Assembly (NCBI GenBank): GCA_050084515.1 | Contig: CM114274.1 | Coordinates: 27,528,001-27,592,000 of the forward strand | DNA length: 64,000 nt | Origin: Blasia pusilla | Lineage: Eukaryota > Marchantiophyta > Marchantiopsida > Blasiales | Reading direction: 5' to 3' | Shown: positions 32,331 to 45,100 of the stretch, in pieces | Layout of the letters: every line of letters starts with the position of its first letter | How positions within the stretch are numbered: position 1 is the first letter of the stretch | The notes under the pieces: model-generated | Databases searched by the model: none | The model's input: the letters and a program-made list of their open reading frames with translations, nothing else | What the model was told of the DNA's origin: nothing | Translations under genes and position numbers: made by a program

Positions 32331-32839
32331 TGTTACGATAGTTGGGAAACCATATTCTATGATTTACCAAGGGAGTCTAGCCACATTTCCACTCATAGTG
32401 GGGGAATTCATGTTACACATTTGAAAGGAAAAACTTTGGCCCAATTGATGCTTGGGAGAGTTAACTATGAAAAGATGAGATTAAGTCCACAAGATCCCAT
32501 AGATTATATATCCCTCTAACAACCTTAGGGTTATATTTTGAATGCAAGTCATCCTAATTTGCTTATTAATCAAGTTACTAGAAACTCATAACCAAGGCTC
32601 AATAGAATATTGAAGATCAAATATTTGGTATGGAATTTTTGAAAAAAAAACTATTCTTCAAGTTTTCAATTTATACGTAAGTAAAAGATAGTGTAAATAG
32701 GAGTTATGTTAATGATAAGATGTACAATGGAAATTTTGTAATTGAATTTTATGAAGGTTTTGAAAAATTTACCAAATATTTGATTTATGAAAAACCTTGC
32801 TCCTCAACTCCTAACCAACTTCAATAACCCCGGAAAATT
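32331..32839. other. AT-rich spacer
   Basis: No supported gene. A short open frame at 32.33-32.52 kb (SWETIFYDLPRES) has no recognisable family. Confidence 0.3.
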
Positions 32840-33212
32840 TCACAAAGATGGCTTTCTAACCTTTAAAGGACGAAAGTGACGAACTTGAATAAATATGCAT
32901 GATGAAAAATGTAGAAAACTACTAAAGAAGCATAACTTGTGGAAAATGGCTCTCATACTCACACACCACCAAGGAGAACAAAATTTTGCAATGAGAGAAT
33001 GATGGAGGCTGGTCTCGTTCTCAATTATATAGGGTATGTACAAGCAACCCTAACCCTAATCCTAACCATAGTCTTGAGTTAGACTAACTATTATTAATTA
33101 ACCCTAGTTAAGATGATTAATCGTGTTTAACTGACTGACTAAGATTAAGCTTCCCTACTTCGTGTGAGTAAAATGTAGCACTTCTGGTGTTTGATAACTC
33201 AGTCTTTGATAC
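32840..33212 (-). repeat. Copia 3' LTR (left limit approximate)
   Basis: Element-strand TATA (CCCTATATAATTG, about 33020-33032) and GACTGAGTTATCA start. The first 110 bases match the truncated LTR at 37026-37140 (TTAGTCAGTCAGTTAAACACG against TTAGTCAGTTAAGCACG). It contains a few CCCTAA-like words near 33.05 kb. The outer end could not be fixed. Confidence 0.6.
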
Positions 33213-33343
33213 TCCCCCTCAAACTCATATCAATATCTCTAACGCCTAAATCGTTTCTAAACATCTCAAACTTATCTCTAGACAATGCCTTTGTATATTA
33301 GCAATTTGTTGATTTGTATCTATATACACAAGTTTGATTTCTC

Positions 33344-33700
33344 CTACAAGCACTTTCTCTCTGATAAAATGGTAATGCACCTCAACATGCTTCTTCGAGC
33401 ACGAAACATAGGGTTATTACCAGGCTTGACGCTACTAATATTATTTGCATATATTATACTAGGTCTTATGTTAGTAATACCAATCTCAACAAGTAATCGA
33501 TAAAGCCACACCACCTCACATGCAACATTGGTTTCTCCTCTATACTCAGCCTCTATTGAAGATAAAGCAATTGTAGGTAACTTCTTTGAAGCCCAACTTA
33601 TAGCTACGCTTCTCAAGATAAATGAATAATCATATGTAGATTGTCTATTAGACACGCTTCTTGCCCAATTAGCATCTGTAAATCCTTGTAATTGTAAAAA
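33344..33700 (-). pseudogene. Copia RNase H remnant
   Basis: SISWASKKLPT-like ISWASKKLPTIALSSIEAEY, EVVWLYRLLVEIG and the NNISS position of the usual DN-x-S motif (first Asp lost). It marks the 3' end of copia pol. Confidence 0.8.
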
Positions 33701-33879
33701 TTAGACAAGGCTCAAATTGAAACCCGAATTGAATAGATAATTTCACATACCGTATAATATATCCTCCTCATAGTATTAAGGTGAGATTTTTGAGGTGCTT
33801 GTATAAATTGGCTCACTAGGCCAAATGCGTAGCTCAAATATGGTCTGGTAATAGTTATAGATAGATCAAACTTCTAACC

Positions 33880-34900
33880 GTGCGCCTATACATATTAGAA
33901 TCTACAAGCAACTCTCATTCATCCACTCTTAGCTTCACACTCTGGTCCAACAATGTAGAGATTGGCTTACAAGCCGTCATACCATATTTTGAAAGCATGT
34001 GAAGAGCATATTATTATAATAATCATAAGCTCTCTCCAACCTTGATAAACTCAATACTAAGGAAGTACTCGAGTTCTTCTAAGTCCTTCACATCAAATTA
34101 TGCCTATAACTTTAGCTTGACTTGTTGTACCATATCCTTAGTACTCTCAATAATAAAGAGGTCATCAACATACAACACAATGATAACCGTATGATCTTGT
34201 ACTCTCAAGATATATAACAAGGAGTCCGAATCACATACCCTAAAGCCCAACTCTTATAAGGCATATGTAATCTTGCCATACCAAGCTCTTGGAGCTTGTT
34301 TGAGCATGTATAGAGTTTTCTTCAACTTGCAAACTCAAAATGAAAACTCGGGATCCTCATATCTATGTGGTTGAGTCATATATACCTACTCATATAGATC
34401 TTCATCCAAGAAGGCATTCTTGACGTCCACCTGATGTAATCTCCACTTCTTACTTATTGCAACTACAATCACTGTTCTTGTAGTCGCCATCTTTGCAATA
34501 GGGCTAAATATCTCTTCATAATCTATGCCATATTTTTTGCATTGCCCTTAGCTACCAATTTGGCTTTGTATTTTTTCACTGTATCATCTTGATTGCGTTT
34601 GATTTTATAAACCCATTTGCAACCAATAGCTTCCTTACCATAAGGTATATCAACTGATTTCCAGGTCTGTTGAGGTCTTAATGTAGCAAGCTCTTCCTCC
34701 ATAGCTTCAATCCATTCGATCTTACTTGAAGCTTTTTGAAAAACAACTCTCCTCTTATTCTTGAAGGATAGTCATCATATATGCATGATGTGTCACAAGG
34801 AATCCTTCATTTATGAATCTAGGAAACATGTGTGACTCTATTTGATCTATGAAGTTGTTGTTCGGACATGGATGCCTCTGACACCTAACTCGAGCTTTGA
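33880..34900 (-). pseudogene. Copia reverse transcriptase remnant
   Basis: Frames are broken but motifs survive: LRPQQTWKSVDIPYGKEAIG, CKWVYKIKRNQDDTVK, and the catalytic YVDD (34161-34172) in VLYVDDLFIIES. Confidence 0.8.
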
Positions 34901-34980
34901 CTAGTGTCAACAGACTGAAGACGTACTCTTCTCGACCATGGACTCACAAATTTAGATGACAAATCTAGGACCTCTCTTAA

Positions 34981-35769
34981 TCATGTACTATCACTTGGGA
35001 AATTTGTAAGCAATGTTTGTTGGTTGATAGTCATATTTTTTCCCTCAACATATGAATTTAGCGGTGGAACACGCTCAGAGAGAGCATACCATGACTTTAG
35101 CTCATCAAAGACAATATCGCGACTAATAATTAGTTGCCTAGAGGATGGAATATAGCGCTTATATCCCTTAGTTCCATCAATATAGCCAATGAAGATACAT
35201 CTTTCAGACTTAGTATCTAATTTTTTACGTCTTTCACAAGGAACATGAGCATAAAAAATACAGCCAAATACTTTCAAGAAGGAAAAATTTTGTTTACTTC
35301 TTGTGAAGACTTCGAATGGAGTCTTATGATGAACTCTTGCTCTTGGAGTTTGGTTGATTAAGAAGATTGCGCATGCTACATCCTCTGTCCAATACACCTT
35401 AGGCATGTTCTTCTCATTCAGCATAGTATGTGCCGCCTCAACAATATATCGATTCTTCCTCTCGGCCACTCCATTTTTTTGTGGAATGTAACAGCAAGTC
35501 ACTTGACGTTGGATGCCATACTGAGGTAAATAGTTATCAAATTTTGTTGAAAGATAGTCTCCTCCTCCATCACAACGCAATTTCCGAATGTGTTCTCCAA
35601 TCTGCTTCTCTACTAGAACTCTAAATGTTTGGAATACTGAGAATATCTCTAACTTGGCTTTCAGAAAGTATATCCATATATACCTAGAGAAGTCATCAAT
35701 AAATGAAATAAAGTATTGGCAACCACTAAGGCTATGTTGTGATGTTGTGCACACATTACTGTGAATCAA
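34981..35769 (-). pseudogene. Copia integrase core
   Basis: 262-codon open stretch with FISFIDDFSRYIWIYFL, LRCDGGGDYLSTKFD, YIPQKNGVAERKNRYI (the glutamate of the DDE triad), TPFEVFTRSKQNF, LKVFGCIFYAHVP and RCIFIGYIDGTKGYK. The HHCC zinc part upstream is decayed. Best preserved part of this element. Confidence 0.9.
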
Positions 35770-36010
35770 CTCTAATATATAGGATGCTCTTCTACCATGC
35801 TTTGAAAATGGAAATCTAACTTGTTTTCCAAATTACCAAATATGACATATCTCTAACGTAGCAGGATTTGCTAATCTAGGAAGGGTTAGCTTTCTTTTAA
35901 AACCACGGATTTTTTCGTCCTATTACTAGATTAGATGATGAAAGACTCTGTAATCTTTGAAGATTCAGATGTCCAATTCTCTTATGCCACACATTTAGAT
36001 CTGTGACTTG

Positions 36011-36960
36011 TTAACCAGTTTGACCATACATTGCTGTTTGAATCTCTGACATAGAGACAACTAATTTGAATATTCTCCCAGATCTAGTTCCTTTGGCTAT
36101 CATAGTCTGGTCATCCTTTGTTTCAATAAAACAACCATCTATGTTAAACTTAACTTGATAATCCTGCTCTACTATTTGTCCTACATAGATCAAATTTCTT
36201 ATAATGGTAGAAATATAGAGAACATTTCCAAGAGCACAAAGATCATCTTATGCTATTGGAACTTTACCAATATGCATGATATAATATTGAGTGTCATCTC
36301 CTGTGAGCACTATTACAGGGTCTTTCACCGGCTCCATACTATTGAATCATTTAGCTTGTGAGCTCATGTGATTTGATGCACTAGAGTCGATGTACCAATC
36401 TGTTGTCGAATCTTTCTTGACCATTAATCCCATATGATGAGTCATGACCAAGAGGTGCTTAGTTTGTAAATATTTTTGTTCTTGATATTACCCTTCATGT
36501 TGTTGCTCCACACAGTTTTATTGTCAGAAGGCTCATGTCCTCATATTTTCCTTCTTCTTGAAGCAAACCTTTGCATAGTGATCCTTTATCCCATAGTAAT
36601 TGCAAGATCCAGGGACCCTCTGTTGCTGATATCGACTCCAACAATTTCCACCATCATCACCTTATGATTGTGTCTGGTACTCGGTCGTAGTTGATTGAGT
36701 GACGTTATATTGAGTGACTCTTCCTTCATATGCTTGATATCCGCCACAAGCATAGAAGCTTCTACCACGACCCCTACCTCTGTTTGATCCATTACTTGCA
36801 AATAGCGCACTCTCTTGCAGCCTATAGGAGCTACCGCTGCCTAATAGGCGTATCTCCTCACTAATTAATATTGGGACTAACTCTTGAAAGGTTGTAAATA
36901 TAATCATTGATGCTCTGCAATCCTTTCCTCACTTCGTTCAATTCTTGTTTCAATCGAAGC
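36011..36960 (-). pseudogene. Copia Gag, protease and pre-integrase remnant
   Basis: Gag piece (WDVLEKLF, LKQELNEVRKG), a knuckle CNYYGIKDHYAKVC with one Cys lost (about 36.57 kb), protease DWYIDSSAS (DSG-type triplet as DSS, about 36.38 kb), then the pre-integrase motif LIYVGQIVEQDYQVKF. Several stops. Confidence 0.75.
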
Positions 36961-37025
36961 TTTCTGGCCTTTGTAGATGTCTAAAAAAGCTTTTCCAATA
37001 CATCCCAAGTTGGGTCACATTCAAG

Positions 37026-37140
37026 GTGTTGATAATCGTGCTTAACTGACTAACCAAGATTAAGCTTTCCTACTTCGTGTAAGTACCAAATGTAGCAGTT
37101 CGGGTGTCCGATGAGCTTGATTGTAACTCAGTCTTCAATT
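37026..37140 (-). repeat. Truncated copia 5' LTR
   Basis: Element-strand TTGAAGACTGAGTTACAATC to GTTAAGCACGATTA, about 115 bp, directly followed by Gag coding sequence, and directly preceded by the 3' end of a non-LTR element. Confidence 0.7.
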
Positions 37141-37797
37141 GAAAACCCATCATTAAAAAAAAGTGAGGAACTCAAAGAGTCAATAATCCAAAGGCCACAA
37201 GTGGCCTTGAAAAAGAAGAAGGGGGCATTCCCCTATCGACTAAACTTACCTGAAGTAGAAACAATATCAGCAACTCCTAGTGAACTATGACTACTACTAA
37301 GTGGGCCTCTAGCGCCAACGTCTCCCAGAGCCTGAGCTCGCCACAAAAGCCCATTGGCCTGGGCATGTTGCAAAGCTATGGAGACCCGTTGCCTACAATA
37401 AAGAATCGCGGTAGCCAAGGACAACCCATCTCTCAAATGGAGATGATGAGCGCAGTCTGTATGCAACGAGTCAAACCTCTCCCCCAATAGCCCCATGCAT
37501 CTCTATGGCTAGGGGAACAAAGCAATGTCCGTCGTGGAGTCGACTATAGATATGGGTCTTCTTCTTCTTCTTCGCGTTGCCGCTCCTTGTAGCAATCTCC
37601 CTTGTGCCACCACTTGGGCTCGCACAACCTCCTCCATAGGATCTGTCACTACAACATCTGCCACCACCACCTCAGCCTCTTGCGTCATATAAATATCAAC
37701 CCAAATAAGGGAGTCCCGCATCGAGTAGTGCCTCTCTCTTTGCACATGGAAGTCACTCTTGAACAATTCTGAACATGATATCCCGCTCTGCATCATT
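37141..37797 (-). pseudogene. 5'-truncated non-LTR retrotransposon, 3' part (minus)
   Basis: Encodes the C-terminal endonuclease region FHVQRERHYSMRDSLIWVD, VVVADVVVTDP and FDSLHTDCAHHLHLRDGLSL, then a 3' UTR ending GATGGGTTTTC. It matches 40030-40682 on the other strand. A run of CTT repeats encodes an Arg tract where the other copy has an Ala tract. Its truncated 5' end meets the truncated 5' end of the plus copy at about 37797. Confidence 0.8.
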
Positions 37798-40682
37798 CCT
37801 CCTTCCCCTAGCTAGGATCGCTCTTGATCCTATGAATGAGCTCTCTTGGTACCTACTACTTCTCCTTCCACGATGGTGTCTTCGTTACACTCGGGGAGGG
37901 AAGGCCGGTCATAGAGAGGTTGTGGCACGTCTGAGACGCTTTCGAGGAGGTGATTGGGAGTCTCTGCAGAGTGAGTTTGTGGCATTCGCGAGAGGTAGTA
38001 GTTCACCTGGTTTCCCGACGGATGATCTTGGAGCAGCCAAGTTGCGACGATGCAGGACACTGGAGCGAGCCTGTGAGTACTCGCGACCTGCACGTGCTCT
38101 TTGCCCGATGGACATGGCTCCTTCTTCAGATGTTACCATCGATGCCCTCCGGAGGCTACATCCTCGTCCAGCGGTTGACATTCCAGCTTTTGCACGTGAC
38201 TTCCATCTTGACACGGCTATATGCCTTGACCCGTCCCTCTTTGCACGGGCACTCGGACGTTCTCCGAGGATTGCGGCCGGAGGTTTGTCTGGTATGATGT
38301 ACGAACACCTTCGTGATTGCTTTCCTTCCGAGGACACCGCTAGCGGCTTCTCCAAGTTGCTTCAGGTTGCCTCTCACCTAGCCAGGAGAGTGCCAAGCAA
38401 AGAGGGCCCAAGTATTGGGGGCGGGGCGACTTTTGGCGTTGTCGAAGGAGGGTGGTGGTATCCGTCCGATTGCTATAGGTGAGGTGCTCTTGCGGTTGGT
38501 GAGTCGTACTCTTGCTTTGCAATTCCGTGAGGCTTTCCAGTCACATCTGAGTCCGCATCAGTTTGGAGTTGCCAGGCCAACCGGATGTGAGACGGTTGCC
38601 TTAGGTTTGAGGGCTTGTCTAGATGTACATCCAGAGTGGGTGGTTCTCCAAGTGGACGTGGAGAACGCCTTCAACTAAGTATCTCGGGCTGCTATATTCA
38701 CAGAGTTGAGGGACGCGGGTGGCCCCATGGGGAGCCTCATTCCCTTTGTGCAGGCTTTCTATGGGGCTCCTTCGGCCCTCTATTTCCACCACGGTCGATT
38801 CGAGGAGGAGGTTACGGTCTTGGAGTCTGCTACCGGGACTCGTCAGGGTGACCCGCTAGGTGGCGCATTGTTTGTTGTGGCTCATTACCGAGCGGTTCTT
38901 TCTACGGTGGAGGCTTTCCCGGGTTGCATGTTCCCTTCGCTGGCAGATGATACTCATATTGTTGGTCCCGAGATCTAGTTGTCCTCGCATTCGAGCACTT
39001 TTCAAAGACAGCTGGTTGGCACGTGTCGGCCTGGCGGTGAAGGTGGGAAAGTGCAAGGCTTGGTCTCCATCAGGCCTACGTGATGATCTACATTTACCCG
39101 ACGGCTTCTTGTGACCTGTCGGAGGGCTTCGAGTCTTGGGAGTCCCGCTCGGGAGCCACGACTTTGTATCGAGTTTCGTGGCAGCGGCTCTTACCGAGGA
39201 TCTTCTCCACGTTGATGATCTTACGAGGATTGGTGACCCTCAAGTTGCCTTTGGCATTCTCTCTTCTTGTTTTGCTCGTAGACCTGGTTACCTCACTAGA
39301 ACGGTCTGGACATCTAGTCACCTTTCTTCCCTATATAGATCCTTTGATAGGAAGCTCATGCAGGTGTTTGGGGATCTTCTAGGACCCGGCTCCTTAGAGT
39401 GCCCCATGGGGGAGTTAGCTCGTAGACAGGCCTCTTGGCCGATTTCTTTTGGTGGAGTAGGTCTTCTCTCGACCGAGTTAGTGGTGCCCTCCACCTTTTT
39501 AGGGAGTTGGGCCACAGTGGCACCCCTCCTTTGCTCCCGATTTTTGGTTAGAGATAGACCGCTTCTTCTACACTACGTCTCCCAGGTTGAGGATGGCTCT
39601 TTTCCACTTCAGTCTTCACTCACAGCTTGTAGAGATTCCCTTCGAGTTGAGGGCAGAGCCGTTCTCCCCACTTTCTCCTCCTTAGTTACCTCCGGTCAGT
39701 CTGGGCTCCAATCTTCCTTGATGGAAGCCCACTTTGAGGCAGTTTTTAAAGGCACTATGTCTGACAGGAATATCCCCATGGAGGTTAGGGCCCGTATTCG
39801 CTCTTGCTCCGGAAAGGGGGCAGGCTCATGGGTAGGGGCACGCCCCCTTCTCCAGGCTTTCTGTATCGCACCACTTCCCTATACCACAGCGATGCGGTTC
39901 CGCTTGGGCCTCCCCCAACCATCGATGGTTGGTTCGACACACTACGAGTGTCGCCGGAGCCTGGATCCACTTGGAGTGCATTTGGCACGCTGTCCAGTGG
40001 GGGGTGAGAGGATAGCCACTCACGATGCAGTGCGGGATATCATGTTCAGTATTGCTCAGGAGAGTGGCTTCCATGTGCAGAGAGAGAGGCACTACTCCAT
40101 GCGGGATTCCCTTATTCGTGTTGATCTCTACATGACACGAGAGGCTGAGGTGATGGTGGCGGACGTGGTAGTCACAGATCCTACGCGGGAGGCAGTGCGA
40201 GCCCAAGTGGTGGCCCAAGGACGAATGCTACAAGGAGCGGCGGCGGCGGCGGCAGTGAAGAAGACACACATCTACAGTCGACTTCACGAGGGACACATCT
40301 TCATCCCCTTGGCCATAAAGATGTATGGGGCTATGGGGGAGAGGTTCGACTCATTCCTTACGGACTGCGCCCATCATCTCCACTCAAGAAATGGGTTGTC
40401 CTTAGCTACTGCGATTCTCTATTGTAGGCAGCGGGTCTCCATAGCGTTGCAGCGTGCCTAGGCTAATGGGCTTTGGCGGCGGGCTCAAGCTGTGGGAGAC
40501 GCCGGCGCTAGAGGCCCACTTAGTAGTAGTCATAGCTCTCTTGTTGTTGCTGATATTGTCTCTGCTGTTGGTGAGTTTCATCGTTAGGGGGGGAATGCCC
40601 CCTCCTTCCTTTTCTGGTCTTGTTATGGCCTTCAGGTTTTGACTCTTTGAGTCCCCTCTTTTGTACTTCCGATGGGTTTTCC
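37798..40682 (+). pseudogene. 5'-truncated non-LTR retrotransposon with RT and restriction-like endonuclease (plus)
   Basis: RT motifs in order: GGIRPIAIGEVLLRLVSR, SPHQFGVARPTGCE, LQVDVENAFN (then TAA), GTRQGDPLGGALF and LADDTHIVGP (catalytic ADD). A 441-codon open stretch (39136-40461) holds the thumb/linker, a Cys/His cluster (YECRRSLDPLGVHLARC), and a PD-(D/E)XK-like endonuclease (VDLYMTREAEVMVADVVVTD). This is the layout of R2/CRE-like elements with restriction-like endonuclease. Frameshifts near 38.40, 38.98 and 39.13 kb and a stop at 38676 break it. The N-terminal zinc-finger region is missing. 3' UTR to about 40682. Confidence 0.82.
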
Positions 40683-42140
40683 ATCACTCGTTTTTATCAA
40701 AGTGCATCTTTTCTCTGCATCATGAGTGGCTATCCTCTCATCCCCAACAGGACAACTGGCCAACAACCATCAAAAGGGGATGATTTACATCCCTACATTA
40801 TCGGGCAAAGTCTATCGGTTTACCATGCCCACTTAGTGCTCACCTCTCAAGCTACAAATAGCACTTTTACGGAGTAACCTATCTAATCCAATTCAAGTCC
40901 TACTAGCATGACTTAGACGAGGGCCTTCACGTATAGTCTAAGTTGGAGTATGTTGGATGTTTCTTGAGGAAATTTACACATCCGATTTTTTTTTAAACAA
41001 CTAGGTTAGAAAGGATTTCAGCCTTTTTTCAAGTATTGTGGAAAATATGAAGTTATATTATTATGAATCATTTGGATATTCTAACACATGCGTTATGTTA
41101 GGTGGGTTTGTTGCATAGATGTACAAGTTGAAAGAAATCCAAATCATATTGAAATTTTTTATCTAAATTTAAATTAATAATGTAAGTAGTTGACGGTTTT
41201 TATTATTAAATCTCACACATAAGATCCAAATTTTTTTTTAAATAGATGAAGGCCTTTATGGATGGTCTTGGAGTAATGGACATTTGTTCTTTAAAGAAAT
41301 TCCCATGCCATTTCAAAATAATTATTTTAATTTTTTTGGATAATATGGTGAAAAGATGAACCATTAAAAAATCCTAGGGCTTGTTTGTGGCCACATGGAA
41401 GATTTTCATAGAAATAAAAGAATGGAAATAAATCTAAGCATATTTAAATCATTGAACATATATTTTTATTATTATAAAATTCATGGATAAAAAAATGTTT
41501 AAAAACTCTAGGTGTGCTACGTTTTTTTTTTCAAAATCCAAAATAAAACTTTAACGGAATTGTTCTCGTCAAAATTTTCACCACAACATCCAAAATACTG
41601 TTCAAGAGTATTTCTAAAAATAAGTTTTTGAAAATAATATGATTTTTTAAACTCTTTTTGTTCTTTCTTATTTCCACTCCCTATGACATATTCAGAATTC
41701 AGATTTATTAAAAAAAACTAAAGCACATTTATCTACATTAATGCAGGGGTCATTATGATAAAAATGCGATTAAATATTTAAGTCATTCTTTAATTCAATT
41801 TAGAGCGACCAAGTCTAAAAAAGCAGTATAAAATCATGTGGTAAACTTTTACTTCTATACCACAATATTTAAACTTAAAACAGTTACTAGGATTCAGTTA
41901 GCATAAAATAACTACTACGAATTTCGTTCTTGATGAAAATTTAAACTCGTGTCGCCTTTTGCATTTAATAAAATTCTCATTGTGATAGATAAAGAAACCT
42001 CGTCTCTTTTTGTGAACTAGTGCTCCACCAATTAGAGAAGCATCGCGATATCACATGCTCTTTTTGTTAGCATCCTTTCAAGCACCGGATTTATTTAATG
42101 CCGTTCAGAAAACATTAAAAAACAAAAGGAATAGTACGAG
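40683..42140. other. AT-rich intergenic stretch
   Basis: Long A/T runs, no supported gene, repeat or RNA gene. Confidence 0.4.
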
Positions 42141-45100
42141 GGGTGATTTAGAGGGGTGTCCGTTTCGACGAGTTGCGAATATTCCCTAATAATAATAAAG
42201 AGTCGAAATTCTCTCGCCGCGATTCACCGGTTCCCATGGGGTTGGGGGGAGGAAGCGAAGGGAAGGGATGACGCGACCGACATGCCATAGGAAGGAAAGA
42301 AGGAACGGGAGAGCTTAATCGAGAGAGCATTAAAATGCACTCTCATTCTCGGAATCATCATATCTTATCTTATCTCGGACGCCAAGACGATCGTCAAAAG
42401 CTCGAGAGAGTTAGTCTCGGCCGCGAACGAAATTCTTCATGAATGAATGATCGTTATCCTGGAGAATCTGGAAATCCAGTAGTGGGGACCATGTTCCCAT
42501 GGAGGCGCTCCTGCCGCCGCGGGGGAGAGAGAGAGAGCGAGAGAGGAAGAGATAAGACCCGGTGCTGTATGGACCCACTCCCGATGCTTCCCATACACGG
42601 AGAGAGTGAGAGCGAGAGAAAAATAAAAGTAAAGAGGGGAACAGTTCGCGATCCGGAGCAATCATATGCAAAGGCAACACTGTTCCCGCAGCAACAGCGC
42701 TACTCTACAATACTCTCCTATACGGTATATATAGGTATGTCGCGGAACGCTGCATGACACGTACCGTACGCTCGTAGTAGCGATCATAACATAATTATAA
42801 TAATAATGATGATGATGGCTCGGCTCTGTTCACGTCGGGAACTAGCGGACACGTCCGCTCTCCTACGCAGCGCTCTCTCGCGCTAGCGACGCTCATCGTC
42901 GTCTTCTTGGATTGTGCCGTGCTTTCTGCCAACGCTCGTTCGCCGGCCCCCGGGGCGACGAAGAAACGTCCGCCGGAGCTGCTGCGGGCGGTGCTGGGAT
43001 ATGGGGCGATGGGTAATGATTTCCCACTGATTAAATGTTGGGAAAAGAGAAAAGGTCGCTACTGTTTCAATTTGTTGTTGTTCGGAGCAGTCGACGCCAC
43101 AATTTCGTCGACGAGAGTAAGAGCTCGAGGCCACACATGTACGGTAGATTTCCAATCATAATCGAATCGATCGCAGAATCCTCATTTATGTCTCGGGAGC
43201 TCAGAGTCTCTGAGACTCCGAACCGGTTCCAGTAATTGGACATTCCGTTAAATGATTCGTCGTCAATGGAAGAAATAATTGCGGAGCTCTCTTTTCTAGA
43301 AGATCTTTTTTATTCAAAATTTCGACGGCCGCGATCGCGTCCGCATTTCTTCCAGTTCTTTTTCGGAAAACACTATTCTACGAGGAGATTTCTACTGTTC
43401 GGAGAGGGAAGATATATTTCTTTACGGAGATTGTTTTTATTATCTACAATTTTCTATAGCTTATCCTTTTTTATTTTATCATTTCCGCGAACTATTTCCA
43501 ATTATCGGAGCACACTGTAGTAACTGTACACACCCTTCTTTCGGTTCCGGGGCGCCCGGGCTCAGCCCCGCACCGCATGCGGCCGAAAGGAATGAATGAA
43601 CTGCTCCGAGTTCGACGCGCGGCCCCGCGGGCGGCTAAATTTCTCGGGAAGTACGGTGCAGCGGAGATTTGGCATCGCGTGACTTCATTCCTCTGCGGCT
43701 TTTTCAGCTTCGCGAGTCGATCCTGCTGGGGAAGAGAAGAGAAGAGAGCGCTTGCGGTCGTCGAGGGGAGGAACGACGACGTCTCGGGAGCGGCTACTGG
43801 GGAGTGAGGGAGGTGGGTTGCTTGCGGCTTCACCTTTACGATCGAAAGTCGACAACGCGACTGCGATGTGGACCTGAGCTCTTGGCTGCTTTAATCCTGG
43901 CCTCCAGAGGTACCGTTTACTTCAGAAAGGGGAGTGGGGTCAAATCATGATCCGTTCGTTTGGCGCCCTTTCAGTTCCAGGTAGAAAACATTTTTATGCT
44001 TTCTCCCATTGTTTGTGTGGGGAAAATGGTTTTCACAACCTTTTCGGTACTTTGCTCTTGTCATTTTCCGAAGAAGTATACTTTTTAATTGTTAGATTAA
44101 TATCTCAAAGTCGTCGTTGGAATTGAACCAGTCGGCGCCGACTGCTAAAACATTCTGCCGGTGCCGTATCGAGACTCCATTAATTCACGGGCAGTGTCAT
44201 ACGTCGCAAATTATTCGATTATTCGCCTCTCGCGGCGTTTCACCGAAAGGGTAACGAGTGGTAACAATCCTTTTTCACGTTGCCACGGCGCCTCGATGTT
44301 AGGGATTAGGTATTGGCCACCTCTTTGGATCGACATTCAATGCTACTTTCTCGGTATCCATCAGCCCTTTCACGCAAGAGGCAGCCAACCAGAAGGAGGA
44401 TTCAGTAGGCTTATTTTTACACTTACGGATTCTAATGGAACAAGAATTTTCACTCTTCCTTCTTCCTGGCAAACATGTTGGTGCTGAAGAATACTGGTAC
44501 GAACTTTTTCGGTGCATTTCTGTCGGACGGCTTCAGAATAGATTGCCCAAGATCGTAAGCAATATCTCGAATTCTCGTGTTAAGCTGTTGACTTCGTTTT
44601 CCAATTGTGGTCCACACTGGGCGACTTAGTCGGTATGCTGACTTCACGCTTTCGCGAGTATTCCCGTCCCTTGCGACGTCGTGTCGATACTTAGACCCAC
44701 TGCATGCACATTTAGGCTATGGCTCGGCTCGGGTTTCCACTTTGTCAGATAAGTTGCAAAGTGTCATGAAAATTACCACATTCTGGAGGTTCGACGGCTA
44801 TATCACAGATTTCGATGTGCACGCCGACGTGCTGAACAGGTCCGTTTGTTGACTTCGGCAGATTGGAAGCAGTCACCTCGCGGTGTCACGCCCCCAGCAG
44901 AGGAAACTTATTTGTTTGTGTGATTTGGGGGAAATTATGAAACTCTTCATGAAAGTTCCGCCGCCACGAGTCACTTCTTCCGACAAGGGGAACGCATGGA
45001 AATCTAAAATCGGAGGGTACACTGACTTGCGACATGAACGTCTTCCAGCCAGGTCCTACATTCAAGTCACGTTCACTCGGTGTAACTTCATGTCGCTAGA

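Larger units (their letters stand above)
32840..37140 (-). mobile_element. Degenerate Ty1/copia retrotransposon
   Basis: Minus-strand order Gag, protease, integrase, RT, RNase H is diagnostic of copia. The 3' LTR lies at about 32840-33212, preceded on the element strand by a purine tract (TTGAGGGGGAG, 33213-33223). The 5' LTR is reduced to about 115 bp at 37026-37140 and is fused directly to the middle of Gag (TGGGATGTATTGGAAAAGC), so the 5' Gag region is deleted. All frames are interrupted except most of integrase. Confidence 0.85.

Noticed and set aside
33040-33065. CCCTAA-like words as an interstitial telomere
   Set aside because: Only about three imperfect units and located inside a copia LTR.
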